Source: ZAX-1 sp046533095 (GTDB taxonomy: Bacteria; Bacillota; Clostridia; Lachnospirales; Lachnospiraceae). Taken from it: a stretch of DNA of 21,595 bases. The notes beneath the pieces were generated by a model. It worked only from the letters and a program-made list of their open reading frames with translations, made no database searches and was not told the origin of the DNA. Made by a program: the position numbers and the translations under genes. Numbering within the stretch: position 1 is the stretch's first letter; each line of letters starts with the position of its first letter. The stretch spans positions 1-21,595 of the forward strand of contig JAJQRA010000013.1 of assembly GCA_046533095.1 (NCBI GenBank). Direction: 5' to 3'. This document shows, one piece after another, positions 8,174-15,359 of the stretch.

Positions 8174-8320
8174 CTACCCATAATGATTTTTTGCTTTGCA
8201 GCTACAAAATACCATAAACTGCGAATATTTTCCAGCGTTTTCCAGCTTAAGACTTGACAATTTTTTGTCCATAACTTCTTTTTTACTATCACTTTTTTCT
8301 CTGAAATCATTAATTCCCAT
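8174..8320 (-). CDS. 48-aa Cys-containing peptide (candidate secreted or precursor peptide)
   Basis: ATG with AAAGGAG nine nt upstream and 48 codons. The N-terminal half is charged (MGINDFREKSDSKKEV). The middle, MDKKLSSLKLENAG, resembles leader peptides that end in a small-residue pair. The C-terminal 18 residues are KYSQFMVFCSCKAKNHYG, with a CSC motif. It is the first gene behind a promoter with a LytTR-type operator and is followed by a hairpin and an ABC pair, the usual order for a bacteriocin-like peptide. No modifying enzyme and no C39 peptidase-exporter is adjacent. One extra A in the A6 run at about 8184-8189 would change the end to KAKKSLWVAMVND. Family not recognised. Confidence 0.5.
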   Translation of the reverse strand: MGINDFREKSDSKKEVMDKKLSSLKLENAGKYSQFMVFCSCKAKNHYG

Positions 8321-8373
8321 AGTAATTTACTCCTTTCGTTTATTTCTAACTACATTATTAATTAAATGATATG

Positions 8374-8440
8374 ATTGTATCATAATTTTAGAAACAAGAC
8401 AAGTACTTTTGCATAACTGACCAATTTCTTGTTTAAGTGA
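8374..8440 (-). promoter_or_regulatory. Promoter with LytTR (AgrA-type) operator, peptide operon
   Basis: On the minus strand, direct repeats TCACTTAAA and TCAGTTATG with 20-bp start-to-start spacing lie in 8411-8440. Eight nt further come -35 TTGTCT (8397-8402), a 17-bp spacer and -10 TACAAT (8374-8379). Repeat length and spacing fit LytTR-domain regulators such as AgrA. The layout matches the agrD promoter at 9423-9489 base for base in spacing. Confidence 0.75.
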
Positions 8441-8588
8441 TTTTTAATGACAATACATAACACTTTTGATTATTATTTTATATTCCATTGAACTGTAAAT
8501 CTAATAGTAATAATTCTCTTTTGTGATTCCATTCTCCTGTTATCAACCAATTATAGAAATGTAAGAACTTCTCCAAAATAAACAAAAT

Positions 8589-8637
8589 AGATGATGTTGG
8601 ATTAACACAAAACTACTGTTGCTACACTGCATCATCT
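8589..8637 (-). terminator. Probable terminator downstream of agrB
   Basis: AGATGATG and CATCATCT arms (8 bp) enclose a long, partly paired loop. On the minus strand the structure is followed by ATTTTGTTTATTTT. It lies about 65 nt after the agrB stop. Confidence 0.5.
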
Positions 8638-8702
8638 TTTGAAACGCTTACAACTTTCTTATTCAGTCATACAAAATTATCTTACGTATGAATCATATTT
8701 TT

Positions 8703-9225
8703 TTATCTTAAATCTTTCACTTTCCCCCAAAAAAGTATGATTGATGATAATATACAAGCCTTCGCCACTAAACTCATAATATATTTAGCTCCAAAAAGCA
8801 AAAGTACGAAATAAATCAAATTCCATATTAGCAATATTTTCCTGCTTTTATTTTTATAATATATTCGTTCTGTATTATTCAAATCCATATTTCCAGAACT
8901 GACTGGCGAAAGATGAAAAAAACCATATCAGAGATTATCAAAAGGAAAAACATATAATATTTGTTTATCATTATCTCACTAAATAGTAAATAACAACTAT
9001 ACAAGAAAAAATGTAACATCCAATTTTTGAATTTGCATGATAACCACCTAAATTTTTTCTTAACGGACTAAAAACTATCCAAAGTATGAATAGCTCTATT
9101 GCTTTATTAAAGAATACGGCAATCCCTATATATGTGACATAATGTACTAACTTTAAAATCAAACATTCTTAACCAAATCGATAAATCTCTGACTCATTTT
9201 CTGAAATTATTTTTCTTTCAATCAT
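8703..9225 (-). pseudogene. agrB: AgrB-like peptide-processing membrane protease, disrupted
   Basis: AgrB is the membrane endopeptidase that cuts and cyclises the AgrD pro-signal. The reading starts MIERKIISENESEIYRFG, then an in-frame TAA at 9169-9171, then resumes in the same frame through membrane segments to the family hallmark PLRKNLGGYHA (catalytic His) and the catalytic Cys region KIGCYIF. A shift near 8980 and another at a T7 run (8916-8922) are needed to reach HLSPVSSGN and the last membrane segments (ending FWGKVKDLR). Length (about 174 codons) suits AgrB. The nonsense codon cannot be a homopolymer miscall, so the gene is probably inactive. It lies 16 nt after agrD. Confidence 0.78.
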
Positions 9226-9241
9226 AGTATATAAAATTTTT

Positions 9242-9381
9242 TCATCTTTGTTTCTTTAAAGATTTTGGTACTTTGGGTTGATAATCAAATATAAGGCATG
9301 CTGAATTTGCTTCTTTATTTGCTGTTTTCTCACGATATTAGCAAATACTGTTAGTGCTAATTCTTTATTTCCTTTTTGCAT
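9242..9381 (-). pseudogene. agrD: AgrD-like cyclic peptide pro-signal (one frameshift)
   Basis: ATG behind AAAAGGAGG. MQKGNKELALTVFANIVRK reads as the amphipathic AgrD leader. One missing A in an A4 run (9325-9328) then shifts the frame. Restored, it continues TANKEANSACLIFDYQPKVP and ends KSLKKQR, 46 residues. The ACLIFD block followed by QPKVPKSL is the clostridial AgrD pattern. By analogy with known AgrD peptides the signal would be a thiolactone of Cys and the next four residues (CLIFD) with a short exocyclic tail. Gene order is agrD before agrB. As written the ORF makes no signal. Confidence 0.75.
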
Positions 9382-9422
9382 TTCTCTAGTCCTCCTTTTA
9401 ATTTGAATACATAATATCTTAT

Positions 9423-9489
9423 ACTATAAAAATAAAAAATCTAAAAATCAATGATTTTCGCATAACTAACAGCTTTTTTGTATAAGTGA
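9423..9489 (-). promoter_or_regulatory. Promoter with LytTR (AgrA-type) operator, agrDB
   Basis: Direct repeats TCACTTATA and TTAGTTATG with 20-bp start-to-start spacing lie in 9460-9489. Eight nt further come -35 TTGATT (9446-9451), a 17-bp spacer and -10 TATAGT (9423-9428). About 23 of the 30 operator bases match the copy at 8411-8440. The site would let an AgrA-like regulator drive its own signal genes; no such regulator lies in the window. Confidence 0.75.
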
Positions 9490-9639
9490 ATTGATCTAGT
9501 ACGACTCAATTTATATACTTAAAAAGAGTTTCTTATTATAAAAAAACAAGATATACATGTATAACATATATCTTTCAATTTATAATAGATTGCTCAATAG
9601 TAAGATGAGAAGCCAGTTTGCAAAACCAAAAGCTATCTT

Positions 9640-9740
9640 TGTAATTGACAACTGAATACTTGTAAACGAAACGCAACTTTTGTAAAGGAAATGCAAGTTT
9701 TGTATATGAGATGCCATTTTTGTAACTCAAATGCAGTTTG
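9640..9740 (+). repeat. Five 20-bp degenerate direct repeats
   Basis: Units begin TGTAA/TGTAT at 9640, 9661, 9681, 9701 and 9721; the last four are exactly 20 bp apart. Consensus is roughly TGTAAANGAAATGCANNTTT. No ORF explains them. Multiple ~20-bp end repeats are known from IS21-type transposon ends, so this may be an orphan transposon end; protein-binding iterons are the alternative. Confidence 0.65.
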
Positions 9741-9787
9741 ATTTTCAGCATTCATTGAAGTATTATAATAACTATATGTATGCCAAA

Positions 9788-9817
9788 GGGAGGTCGACTC
9801 CCTCTCGATTTTTTTGT
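9788..9817 (+). terminator. Weak terminator-like hairpin
   Basis: AGGGAG and CTCCCT arms around GTCGA, then CTCGATTTTTTTG. The T-run is separated from the stem by a few bases and no plus-strand gene ends here. Confidence 0.3.
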
Positions 9818-9878
9818 AATCGGAGAATCCACCCCTACATTCTTTAAACCGATGAGTGGTTGGCGGCACACATTATAT

Positions 9879-10281
9879 TTATTTTTTGAGAAGGGCAGGT
9901 TTTATTAGGATGTTGTCAGCTGTTACTGGTATACATCCAAGTTTATGCAAAACCTCTTCTCCATGATAAAAGCTGAATGTTTCGTAGGGACTGCGATTGT
10001 TCAGCTTTTTTCTTTTATACGAATTTATATGGTTCATCATAAGGCTGATGTCTTCCTGTGTTAGTTCATTAAAGCTGGTCCCTTTGAACAATAGCTGTAT
10101 CTGGATTTTTATTAAGGAATTCAATGAAATCTTTATAATTACGACCAATGCGACATCCTCTATCAACCTTGAATTCCGGCTTTTTATAACGTTCACGGAA
10201 CTTTACCTTGCGGGGCAGATCAATATTCCTTATATCAAACAGGCAGGCATCTATGTAGTTATAGATGGTTTTCTCGCATAC
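9879..10281 (-). pseudogene. IS30-family transposase remnant with internal deletion
   Basis: Two frames read as IS30-family transposase. The N-proximal part (10281-10080) gives CEKTIYNYIDACLF, NIDLPRKVKFRERYKKPEFK and GCRIGRNYKDFIEFL. The C-proximal part (10080-9879) gives FNELTQEDISLMMNHIN, YKRKKLNNRSPYETFSFYHG and ends ADNILIKPALLKK. The frame changes near 10078, where the central DDE core is missing, so this is an internally deleted copy. No N-terminal helix-turn-helix is visible upstream; between 10282 and the AAA gene an open frame (EAVKRSEEYLGSGLTKMDG) does not look like transposase. Confidence 0.85.
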
Positions 10282-10360
10282 TAATATTTACTCCATCCAT
10301 CTTTGTTAGCCCAGATCCCAAATATTCTTCACTCCTTTTTACAGCCTCAATACGTCCATT

Positions 10361-11269
10361 CTAAATTTTACTCACACCAATTTCACTTTTAGCTTTTTTG
10401 ATATTTTCGGCAGCTTCCATAAAGTCATTCAGCGTAACTTTGCATTTCTCACCATCACGTTCGACTGCTGAGGAGCTTGCATAAATCACGACATTAAGCA
10501 AATCACCACCTGAAAGACCTTCGGTTCCATTTATAAGTTTATCTTTTTGATTCTCAGTAAGTTCAATCGGCAATCTTTTAGGAATAAGATTATTAATAAT
10601 CTCCTTTCTTCTTTCAAAATCTGGTAACGAAAACTCAATATGACCGATAATGCGTCTGACAAACGCCGAGTCATAATTCTGCCCGAAATTTGTGGTAAAA
10701 ACGGTAATGCCTGAGAAGTTATCCATCTCAATAAGCATAACGGATTTGCTGACATTAACAGCATGGTCAGTACTTTGCGTAATATTTGAAAGCCGTTTTC
10801 CAAGAATAGAATCCGCTTCGTCAAAAATCAAAACAGCGTCCTCTTTTTTAGCAATATTAAAAATTGCTTTAATATTTTTCGGTGTTTCACCAACAAACTT
10901 AGACTCTATTTCGGCATAATTCGCCCTGACAATTTTCTTGCCTAGTTCGTAAGCAATGGCTTCTGCAGCAAAACTCTTTCCTGTTCCCGGTGGACCATAC
11001 AAATTTATTAAAGTTCTTCCACCAGAAGCATCTACTTCATTCAGACCAAATTTGTTGTAAAGAAGGTCATAATTCTTGATTTTTGTTAAAATACTCGCAA
11101 TTTGCTTGCGTGTTTTTTCCGTAACAACTAATTTATCAAAACCTCTTTTCGGAAATTCCACCGAAAACATAGTTTGATATGAATCATCTTTTTTGATATC
11201 TTTCTTTGTGAGCGGATTGATGTATCGTTCATGATCCAAGTCTATTTTTTCAGGTATTGTATTACTCAT
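10361..11269 (-). CDS. AAA ATPase (classic AAA family)
   Basis: 302 residues with one AAA module: Walker A GPPGTGKS (92-99), Walker B VLIFDEAD (146-153), sensor-1 Asn in VFTTNFG, an RR pair at 205-206 in the arginine-finger region, and sensor-2 GLSGGDLL. The N-terminal ~85 residues may be a small adaptor-binding part. ATG with GGAGG at suitable spacing. It lies 17 nt downstream of the TipAS-domain gene in one operon, so it may act on or with it. A role as unfoldase or disaggregase is inferred from the family. The stop TAG is followed in frame by about 30 open codons before the IS30 remnant, so the original protein may have been slightly longer. Confidence 0.88.
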   Translation of the reverse strand: MSNTIPEKIDLDHERYINPLTKKDIKKDDSYQTMFSVEFPKRGFDKLVVTEKTRKQIASILTKIKNYDLLYNKFGLNEVDASGGRTLINLYGPPGTGKSFAAEAIAYELGKKIVRANYAEIESKFVGETPKNIKAIFNIAKKEDAVLIFDEADSILGKRLSNITQSTDHAVNVSKSVMLIEMDNFSGITVFTTNFGQNYDSAFVRRIIGHIEFSLPDFERRKEIINNLIPKRLPIELTENQKDKLINGTEGLSGGDLLNVVIYASSSAVERDGEKCKVTLNDFMEAAENIKKAKSEIGVSKI

Positions 11270-11286
11270 TGCTATCCTCCATTATT

Positions 11287-11739
11287 TTATTGTTCAAGCG
11301 TGTTGCATTGCTCTTGTAGCCATTTTTCTTCAAGTTCGTCAACATAGCAGTTAATGGCTTTCGGCAGAAAATCTGGTAGTTTAGGATCAATCGCCTCAAA
11401 AACTTCTCTGAAATCCGGTGCATATACATACATTTCACCTAAACCTCTTAAAAGCTCCATAGAAGGCTCATAAAAATTTCTTATCCAATAATGCCACTGA
11501 ATCAACACATCTCGTACTTCTTCGCTATATGGCTCTTTATGAATATGCTCTGCTAATTTATCAAAAATTTCATTGCATTCGTTTAACATTTGCTGTTGCT
11601 GCTCTTTGTTCATTGAATTAAGAGTTTGATTGTAATCATTTACCTTTTTATCCCCATATTTTTGCTTTATTTCTTCTTGCATTTTATCTTGTTTTTTGTC
11701 ATCAAGATATTTTATTGATCTTTTATTTTTCTTGCTCAT
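11287..11739 (-). CDS. Stand-alone TipAS drug-binding domain protein
   Basis: About 150 residues from MSKKNKRS (AGGAGAGG sits just upstream of this ATG; an ATG 15 nt earlier overlaps that site). After a basic start comes the TipAS pattern: EEIKQKYGDKKV, HIHKEPYSEEV, IQWHYWIRNFYEPSMELLRG, LGEMYVYAPDFREVFEAIDP, PDFLPKAINCYVDEL. TipAS is the ligand-binding half of TipA-type MerR regulators, known to trap thiopeptides and related drugs. Here it has no DNA-binding domain. It is divergent from a MerR protein that carries its own degenerate TipAS-like half, and is coupled to the AAA gene. Likely role: drug sequestration or an adaptor (inference). Confidence 0.78.
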   Translation of the reverse strand: MSKKNKRSIKYLDDKKQDKMQEEIKQKYGDKKVNDYNQTLNSMNKEQQQQMLNECNEIFDKLAEHIHKEPYSEEVRDVLIQWHYWIRNFYEPSMELLRGLGEMYVYAPDFREVFEAIDPKLPDFLPKAINCYVDELEEKWLQEQCNTLEQ

Positions 11740-11833
11740 AATTCCTCTCCTCATCTTATATTGGTATTCGGCATTTGTAAAAAGCTTACCCCATTGATTT
11801 TCAGTAGGTTTTGTATAAAATCTATATAAATTT

Positions 11834-11876
11834 TCTCTTTAGTTTGATAAAGTGTAGGTACCTACAAACACCAAAA
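11834..11876 (-). promoter_or_regulatory. Candidate MerR-type promoter and operator
   Basis: A perfect 14-bp palindrome TGTAGGTACCTACA spans 11853-11866. On the minus strand it falls inside a 19-bp spacer between TTGGTG and TATCAA, the long-spacer design that MerR-family activators need. It is about 115 bp upstream of the TipAS gene. The -35/-10 match is weak; the palindrome is certain. Confidence 0.55.
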
Positions 11877-12108
11877 ACCTATGGCTGCTAAATATTTTTC
11901 TTCGCTTTTATTGGCTAATTTTTATCAAGTATTTAGATATATACTCGCGACTGATACTCCTAAATTTCTTGTTCTGTCAAAAGAGCATATTGATTTAAAC
12001 GTTCTTATTTCTAATAACTTTTTACACCTCACTTTTTTAAGCCTAAACCATTACGCAGCGTCAATGTCAATACTTTTTCTCATATTTATAGATGATTCAT
12101 GCTAAATC

Positions 12109-12117
12109 TGTTATAAT
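12109..12117 (+). promoter_or_regulatory. Extended -10 promoter for MerR gene
   Basis: TGTTATAAT is a consensus extended -10 located 36 nt before the MerR start codon. No strong -35 is seen upstream, as is usual for extended -10 promoters. The rest of 11870-12108 shows no convincing gene. Confidence 0.5.
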
Positions 12118-12152
12118 AGTAGTAATTAATCATGAAAAGGGAATATGAGTAA

Positions 12153-12908
12153 ATGGAGTATACAATAAAGACACTTTGTGAAACAGCTGGTATCAGTAGT
12201 AGGACGCTTCGTTATTACGATCAAATAGACTTGCTCAAACCCAAAAGAATAAATGATTCAGGGTACCGTATATACAGTGATGAGGAAATTGATCGTCTAC
12301 AGCAAATCCTTTTTTTTAGAGAATTCGATATCGCGTTGAACAAAATAAAGGAAATTCTAGACTCAGATGAATATGATCGGATCAAGGAACTTCAGCAGCA
12401 TATTAGTTTATTAGAAAAAAAACGATATAGAATTGACTTAATAATAAATAATATCCGCAAAACCATTCTCACCGCCAGCAGCAATGTGCAAATGGAAAGC
12501 TGGGAGAAATTCCAAGGCATAAAATATAATTATTTGAAAGAGCACGCCCAATATCTCGATGAAGCCTATTCATTATACCCAGAAAAGATGGTTAAATCTA
12601 CCGTAAAAAGAGAAGAATCACTAAGCTTAACTGAATACAATGATATTGATATTTTGGGGAAAGAAATCATCACATTACTTGAGTATGCTGTTCAGAATAA
12701 CATAGAATATATATCTGGAACTTGTTACCAAATATTTATCCTTCACAAAAAATGGGTAAAACTAACAATAGCCAACTATACCTGCAGTCTTCATTTGGAA
12801 ATGGCAAAACTATATATAAATGATTCACGATTTACAAAATATTATGACCGCAACGTGCCTGGCTGCACCCAATTGCTATACAACATTATAGTATATATAC
12901 TATCTTAA
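12153..12908 (+). CDS. MerR-family regulator with TipAS-like ligand domain
   Basis: 251 residues. The N-terminal winged helix-turn-helix (about 1-70) has the MerR signature YTIKTLCETAGISSRTLRYY, SGYRIYSDEEIDRLQQI. A dimerisation helix follows (about 75-110). The C-terminal ~135 residues resemble TipAS (HKKWVKLTIANYTC, LYINDSRFTKYYDRNVPG). Such proteins activate promoters with long spacers on binding drug. It is divergent from the TipAS/AAA operon, with the 14-bp palindrome between them as likely operator. The ribosome site is weak (AAAAGGGAA). The gene ends 29 nt before the IS256-family element and looks complete. Confidence 0.86.
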   Translation: MEYTIKTLCETAGISSRTLRYYDQIDLLKPKRINDSGYRIYSDEEIDRLQQILFFREFDIALNKIKEILDSDEYDRIKELQQHISLLEKKRYRIDLIINNIRKTILTASSNVQMESWEKFQGIKYNYLKEHAQYLDEAYSLYPEKMVKSTVKREESLSLTEYNDIDILGKEIITLLEYAVQNNIEYISGTCYQIFILHKKWVKLTIANYTCSLHLEMAKLYINDSRFTKYYDRNVPGCTQLLYNIIVYILS

Positions 12909-12937
12909 GGGATGGGGCATGTGCTCGCATCCCCCGG

Positions 12938-14420
12938 GAGACCTTCAAAGATTGTGTAAACCTTCAAACTGATGTAAGATAAAGCTACATTAGTTTGGAG
13001 GTTTTATTATGCCAAAGAGAACACGAAACGAATCACCACAGAAACAACAAGCCATGCGAGAAACGATGAAGAACTATTTGAAAAGCAACGATGTCCACGT
13101 CAAGGATGGTGCGGATGCCAATTCGGTTATGCGGGACATAATGTCTGTCTTACTAGAAGATGTGCTGGATGAGGAGCTAGACGAAGAGTTAGGCTACTCA
13201 AAGTACGACTGCCGGAACAAGGATACCAACAACAGCAGGAATGGTCATTCTTCCAAAACCATGCACACCTCGTATGGGGATATGGAAGCAGCAATTCCCC
13301 GGAACAGAAATGGCGACCTTGAACCCCAAGTCATCAAAAAATACCAGAATACAGTCACACAGGATATGGAGGGAAAGATTATCTCCATGTATGCCAAAGG
13401 CATGACTGCCGGGGACATCGAAAGCCATATGCGCGGACTCTATGATATTGATATTTCAGATAGCACGGCCAGCCGGATTGCCGATAAAACCCTGCCGATT
13501 GTGCGTGAATGGCAGGAGCGCCCTCTGGAGGAAACCTATGCAGCTGTTTTCATGGATGCCATTCACTATCACGTGCGCAATGAAGGCCGCATTGTAAAGC
13601 GGGCTGTTTATATAGCAATCGGGACTGATATGAGTGGGCATAAAGATGCTTTGGGGATGTATACCGGCGAAAATGAAAGCGCAAAGTTCTGGCTGTCTAT
13701 TATGAATGGGCTTAAAAACCGTGGAATGGAGGGCATTTTGACTGCATGCATAGACGGCCTTGCTGGTTTCCCGCAGGCAATTGAAGCAGTATTCTCGAAA
13801 GCAGAAATACAGCACTGCATTGTCCACCAGATCCGTAATTCCACCAGGCTTGTTTCCTACAAGGATATCAAGGTGCCTATGGTAGGCTTGAAGCGGGTCT
13901 ATGCAGCGCCTACAGAAGATAGCGCGCTATCTGCATGAGAGGATTCCGCAAATAAATGGGATGGTAAATATCCCAAGACATCGAAATCTTGGAATGGCAA
14001 CTGGACCACCCTGTCCACCTACTTCAAGTATCCGGAACCAGCCCGCCGCTTAATCTACACTACGAATGCAATCGAAGGGCTCAACCAGCAGCTACGAAAA
14101 GCTACCAAAAGTAAGACGATATTCCCCTCCGATGACAGCCTGTTGAAAATGCTGTATCTGGCCACAATGGACATCACAAAAAAGTGGACTGGACATCGGC
14201 AGGATTGGAGGGTAATCCACTCGCAGCTAGAGATATATTTTGAAGGACGTCTGACTGGCAATTAATAAAACTGGTCAAAATCAGCCAGTCTTATTGGCAT
14301 GCAAAAAATCAGCGTTATAATACAGCCAAGGGCAGAACCTTGAATAGCGGCTGCCCTTGCGTAACTATCAACATATCTTATATCAGTTTTTAGCATTTAC
14401 ACAAAACTTGAAACGCTCTC
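12938..14420 (+). mobile_element. IS256-family insertion sequence
   Basis: About 1.48 kb. The left end GAGACCTTCAAAGATTGTGTAAA (12938-12960, split: GAGACCTTC then AAAGATTGTGTAAA) is the inverse of the right end TTTACACAA-AACTTGAAACGC-TCTC (14396-14420) with a few differences. It encloses one transposase gene and a 3' non-coding tail (14266-14395) with hairpins ACTGG/CCAGT and CAAGGGCAG/CTGCCCTTG. I see no 8-9-bp target duplication at the ends, so the insertion is old or one end was rearranged. Confidence 0.8.
13009..14265 (+). pseudogene. IS256-family transposase interrupted by one TGA
   Basis: Starts after TTTGGAGG. The frame runs 309 codons to a TGA at 13936-13938, then continues uninterrupted in the same frame to 14265 (418 residues in all). 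Catalytic residues of the DDE core: D183 in AAVFMDAIHYHV, D249 in TACIDGLAGF, and E356 in TTNAIEGLN, which lies beyond the stop. The N-terminal product alone lacks the last catalytic residue. The lesion is a base substitution, not an indel; related proteins usually have Leu/Ile there. It could only move if supplied with transposase in trans or by readthrough. Confidence 0.9.
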
Positions 14421-14429
14421 TAAAAATAA

Positions 14430-14470
14430 AGGCTGAAACACAACTGTTCAATGTGTTCAGCCTTTTTCTT
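14430..14470 (+). terminator. Rho-independent terminator
   Basis: GGCTGAAACACA pairs with TGTGTTCAGCC (one bulged A) and is followed by TTTTTCTTTG. It lies just outside the right end of the IS256-family element and would stop its transcription running rightward. Confidence 0.8.
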
Positions 14471-14842
14471 TGTTTAAAGCAATTTTATCGTTCAATGGTG
14501 GCAAATGGGTGGAAACACCACCTTTTTCAATGTCTTTATTGCTTGAAAACCCTTATTTTATTAGGTTTAGCAAACATACCGTCTCAACGGTATTACCAAA
14601 GACCAACAGAACTCAAGATAGCTATATCAACATAATTATGGACTTTGTAAACAGAATTGGCAGGATTCCTCTTAATAGTATAGTAGAAAAAGCAGAGGCA
14701 TGCAAGCCAAATCAAAGAATATATAACTTACAAACTGATAAAGGAATATATCCTAGAAAGATATAGCTTTAATGTACACACATCATACATTGCTGAGGTT
14801 AAGCGTGGCTTGGGATTACCTATGTACGATGCCTTAATGCAG
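14470..14842 (+). pseudogene. Fragment of unknown element-borne gene (frameshifted)
   Basis: Two linked frames look coding. The first ends at 14766 (NIIMDFVNRIGRIPLNSIVE, KACKPN-like AEACKPNQRIYNLQTDKGIYP). After a shift near 14760 the reading continues YSFNVHTSYIAEVKRGLGLP, then MYDALMQWKR, before stopping. It resembles a hypothetical passenger gene of conjugative elements rather than any enzyme I can name. Both ends appear lost. The function is not assigned. Confidence 0.35.
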
Positions 14843-14942
14843 TGGAAACGCTAAAACTGTCAAGAAAATACCAATTTTATATTCAAATTGATGTTATTAA
14901 AGATGTACTAGATATTTTAATATCATTAAATATAACATATAA

Positions 14943-15176
14943 ATAAGCAAAAAAGCTGAATTACCTTTGAGGGTTGAGAGAACTAGAACGGCTCTTAAAG
15001 GGCTGGAAGAAAAGGATATTGCCAAAGATAGACAGGGTGCTATAATTAAATTAGTCAAGGGGCTACATATAAGAGGGATTGTAAATTTAGAATACGATGT
15101 ACCTAAATTAGTTGATTTTTCGTTTGAGGATAAGTACATTAATAAAGAGCAAAAATATAATATTACTAGATTATAA
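14943..15176 (+). pseudogene. Unknown partial ORF
   Basis: Open from after a TAA; the only possible start is a TTG at 14967 with no ribosome site. About 70-78 residues, Lys/Glu-rich (ERTRTALKGLEEKDIAKDRQ, IRGIVNLEYDVPKLVDF). It looks like the 3' part of a longer coding gene. No family recognised. Confidence 0.3.
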
Positions 15177-15229
15177 GCGGAAGAATTTGTAATAAACTCT
15201 AAAGTCATGTTATCTAGGTGGAGGGTAGA

Positions 15230-15343
15230 ATGTTATGTTACTATAGCGAAAATGGGGAAACTTATCTTGACAAAGATAATAAAAACATAAGAAAGGCATT
15301 TAAAAGTGATGAATATGATGACAGCATAGGAAAATTTTTGTAG
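15230..15343 (+). CDS. Small hypothetical protein (37 aa)
   Basis: ATG after GGTGGAGGG, 37 codons (MLCYYSENGETYLDKDNKNI ... KFL). Acidic and soluble. The next gene starts 16 nt later, so the two may be an operon. It may be complete or a truncated front end; no family recognised. Confidence 0.35.
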   Translation: MLCYYSENGETYLDKDNKNIRKAFKSDEYDDSIGKFL

Positions 15344-15359
15344 GAAGTGAAAAAATTAT

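Noticed and set aside
8500..8702. Possible extra small gene between agrB and the peptide promoter
   Set aside because: No ORF with a ribosome site; the only structure is the terminator-like hairpin at 8589-8637.
11881..12105. Plus-strand 74-codon ORF in the divergent intergenic region
   Set aside because: No ribosome site, and its composition reflects AT-rich intergenic DNA; it would overlap the MerR promoter region.
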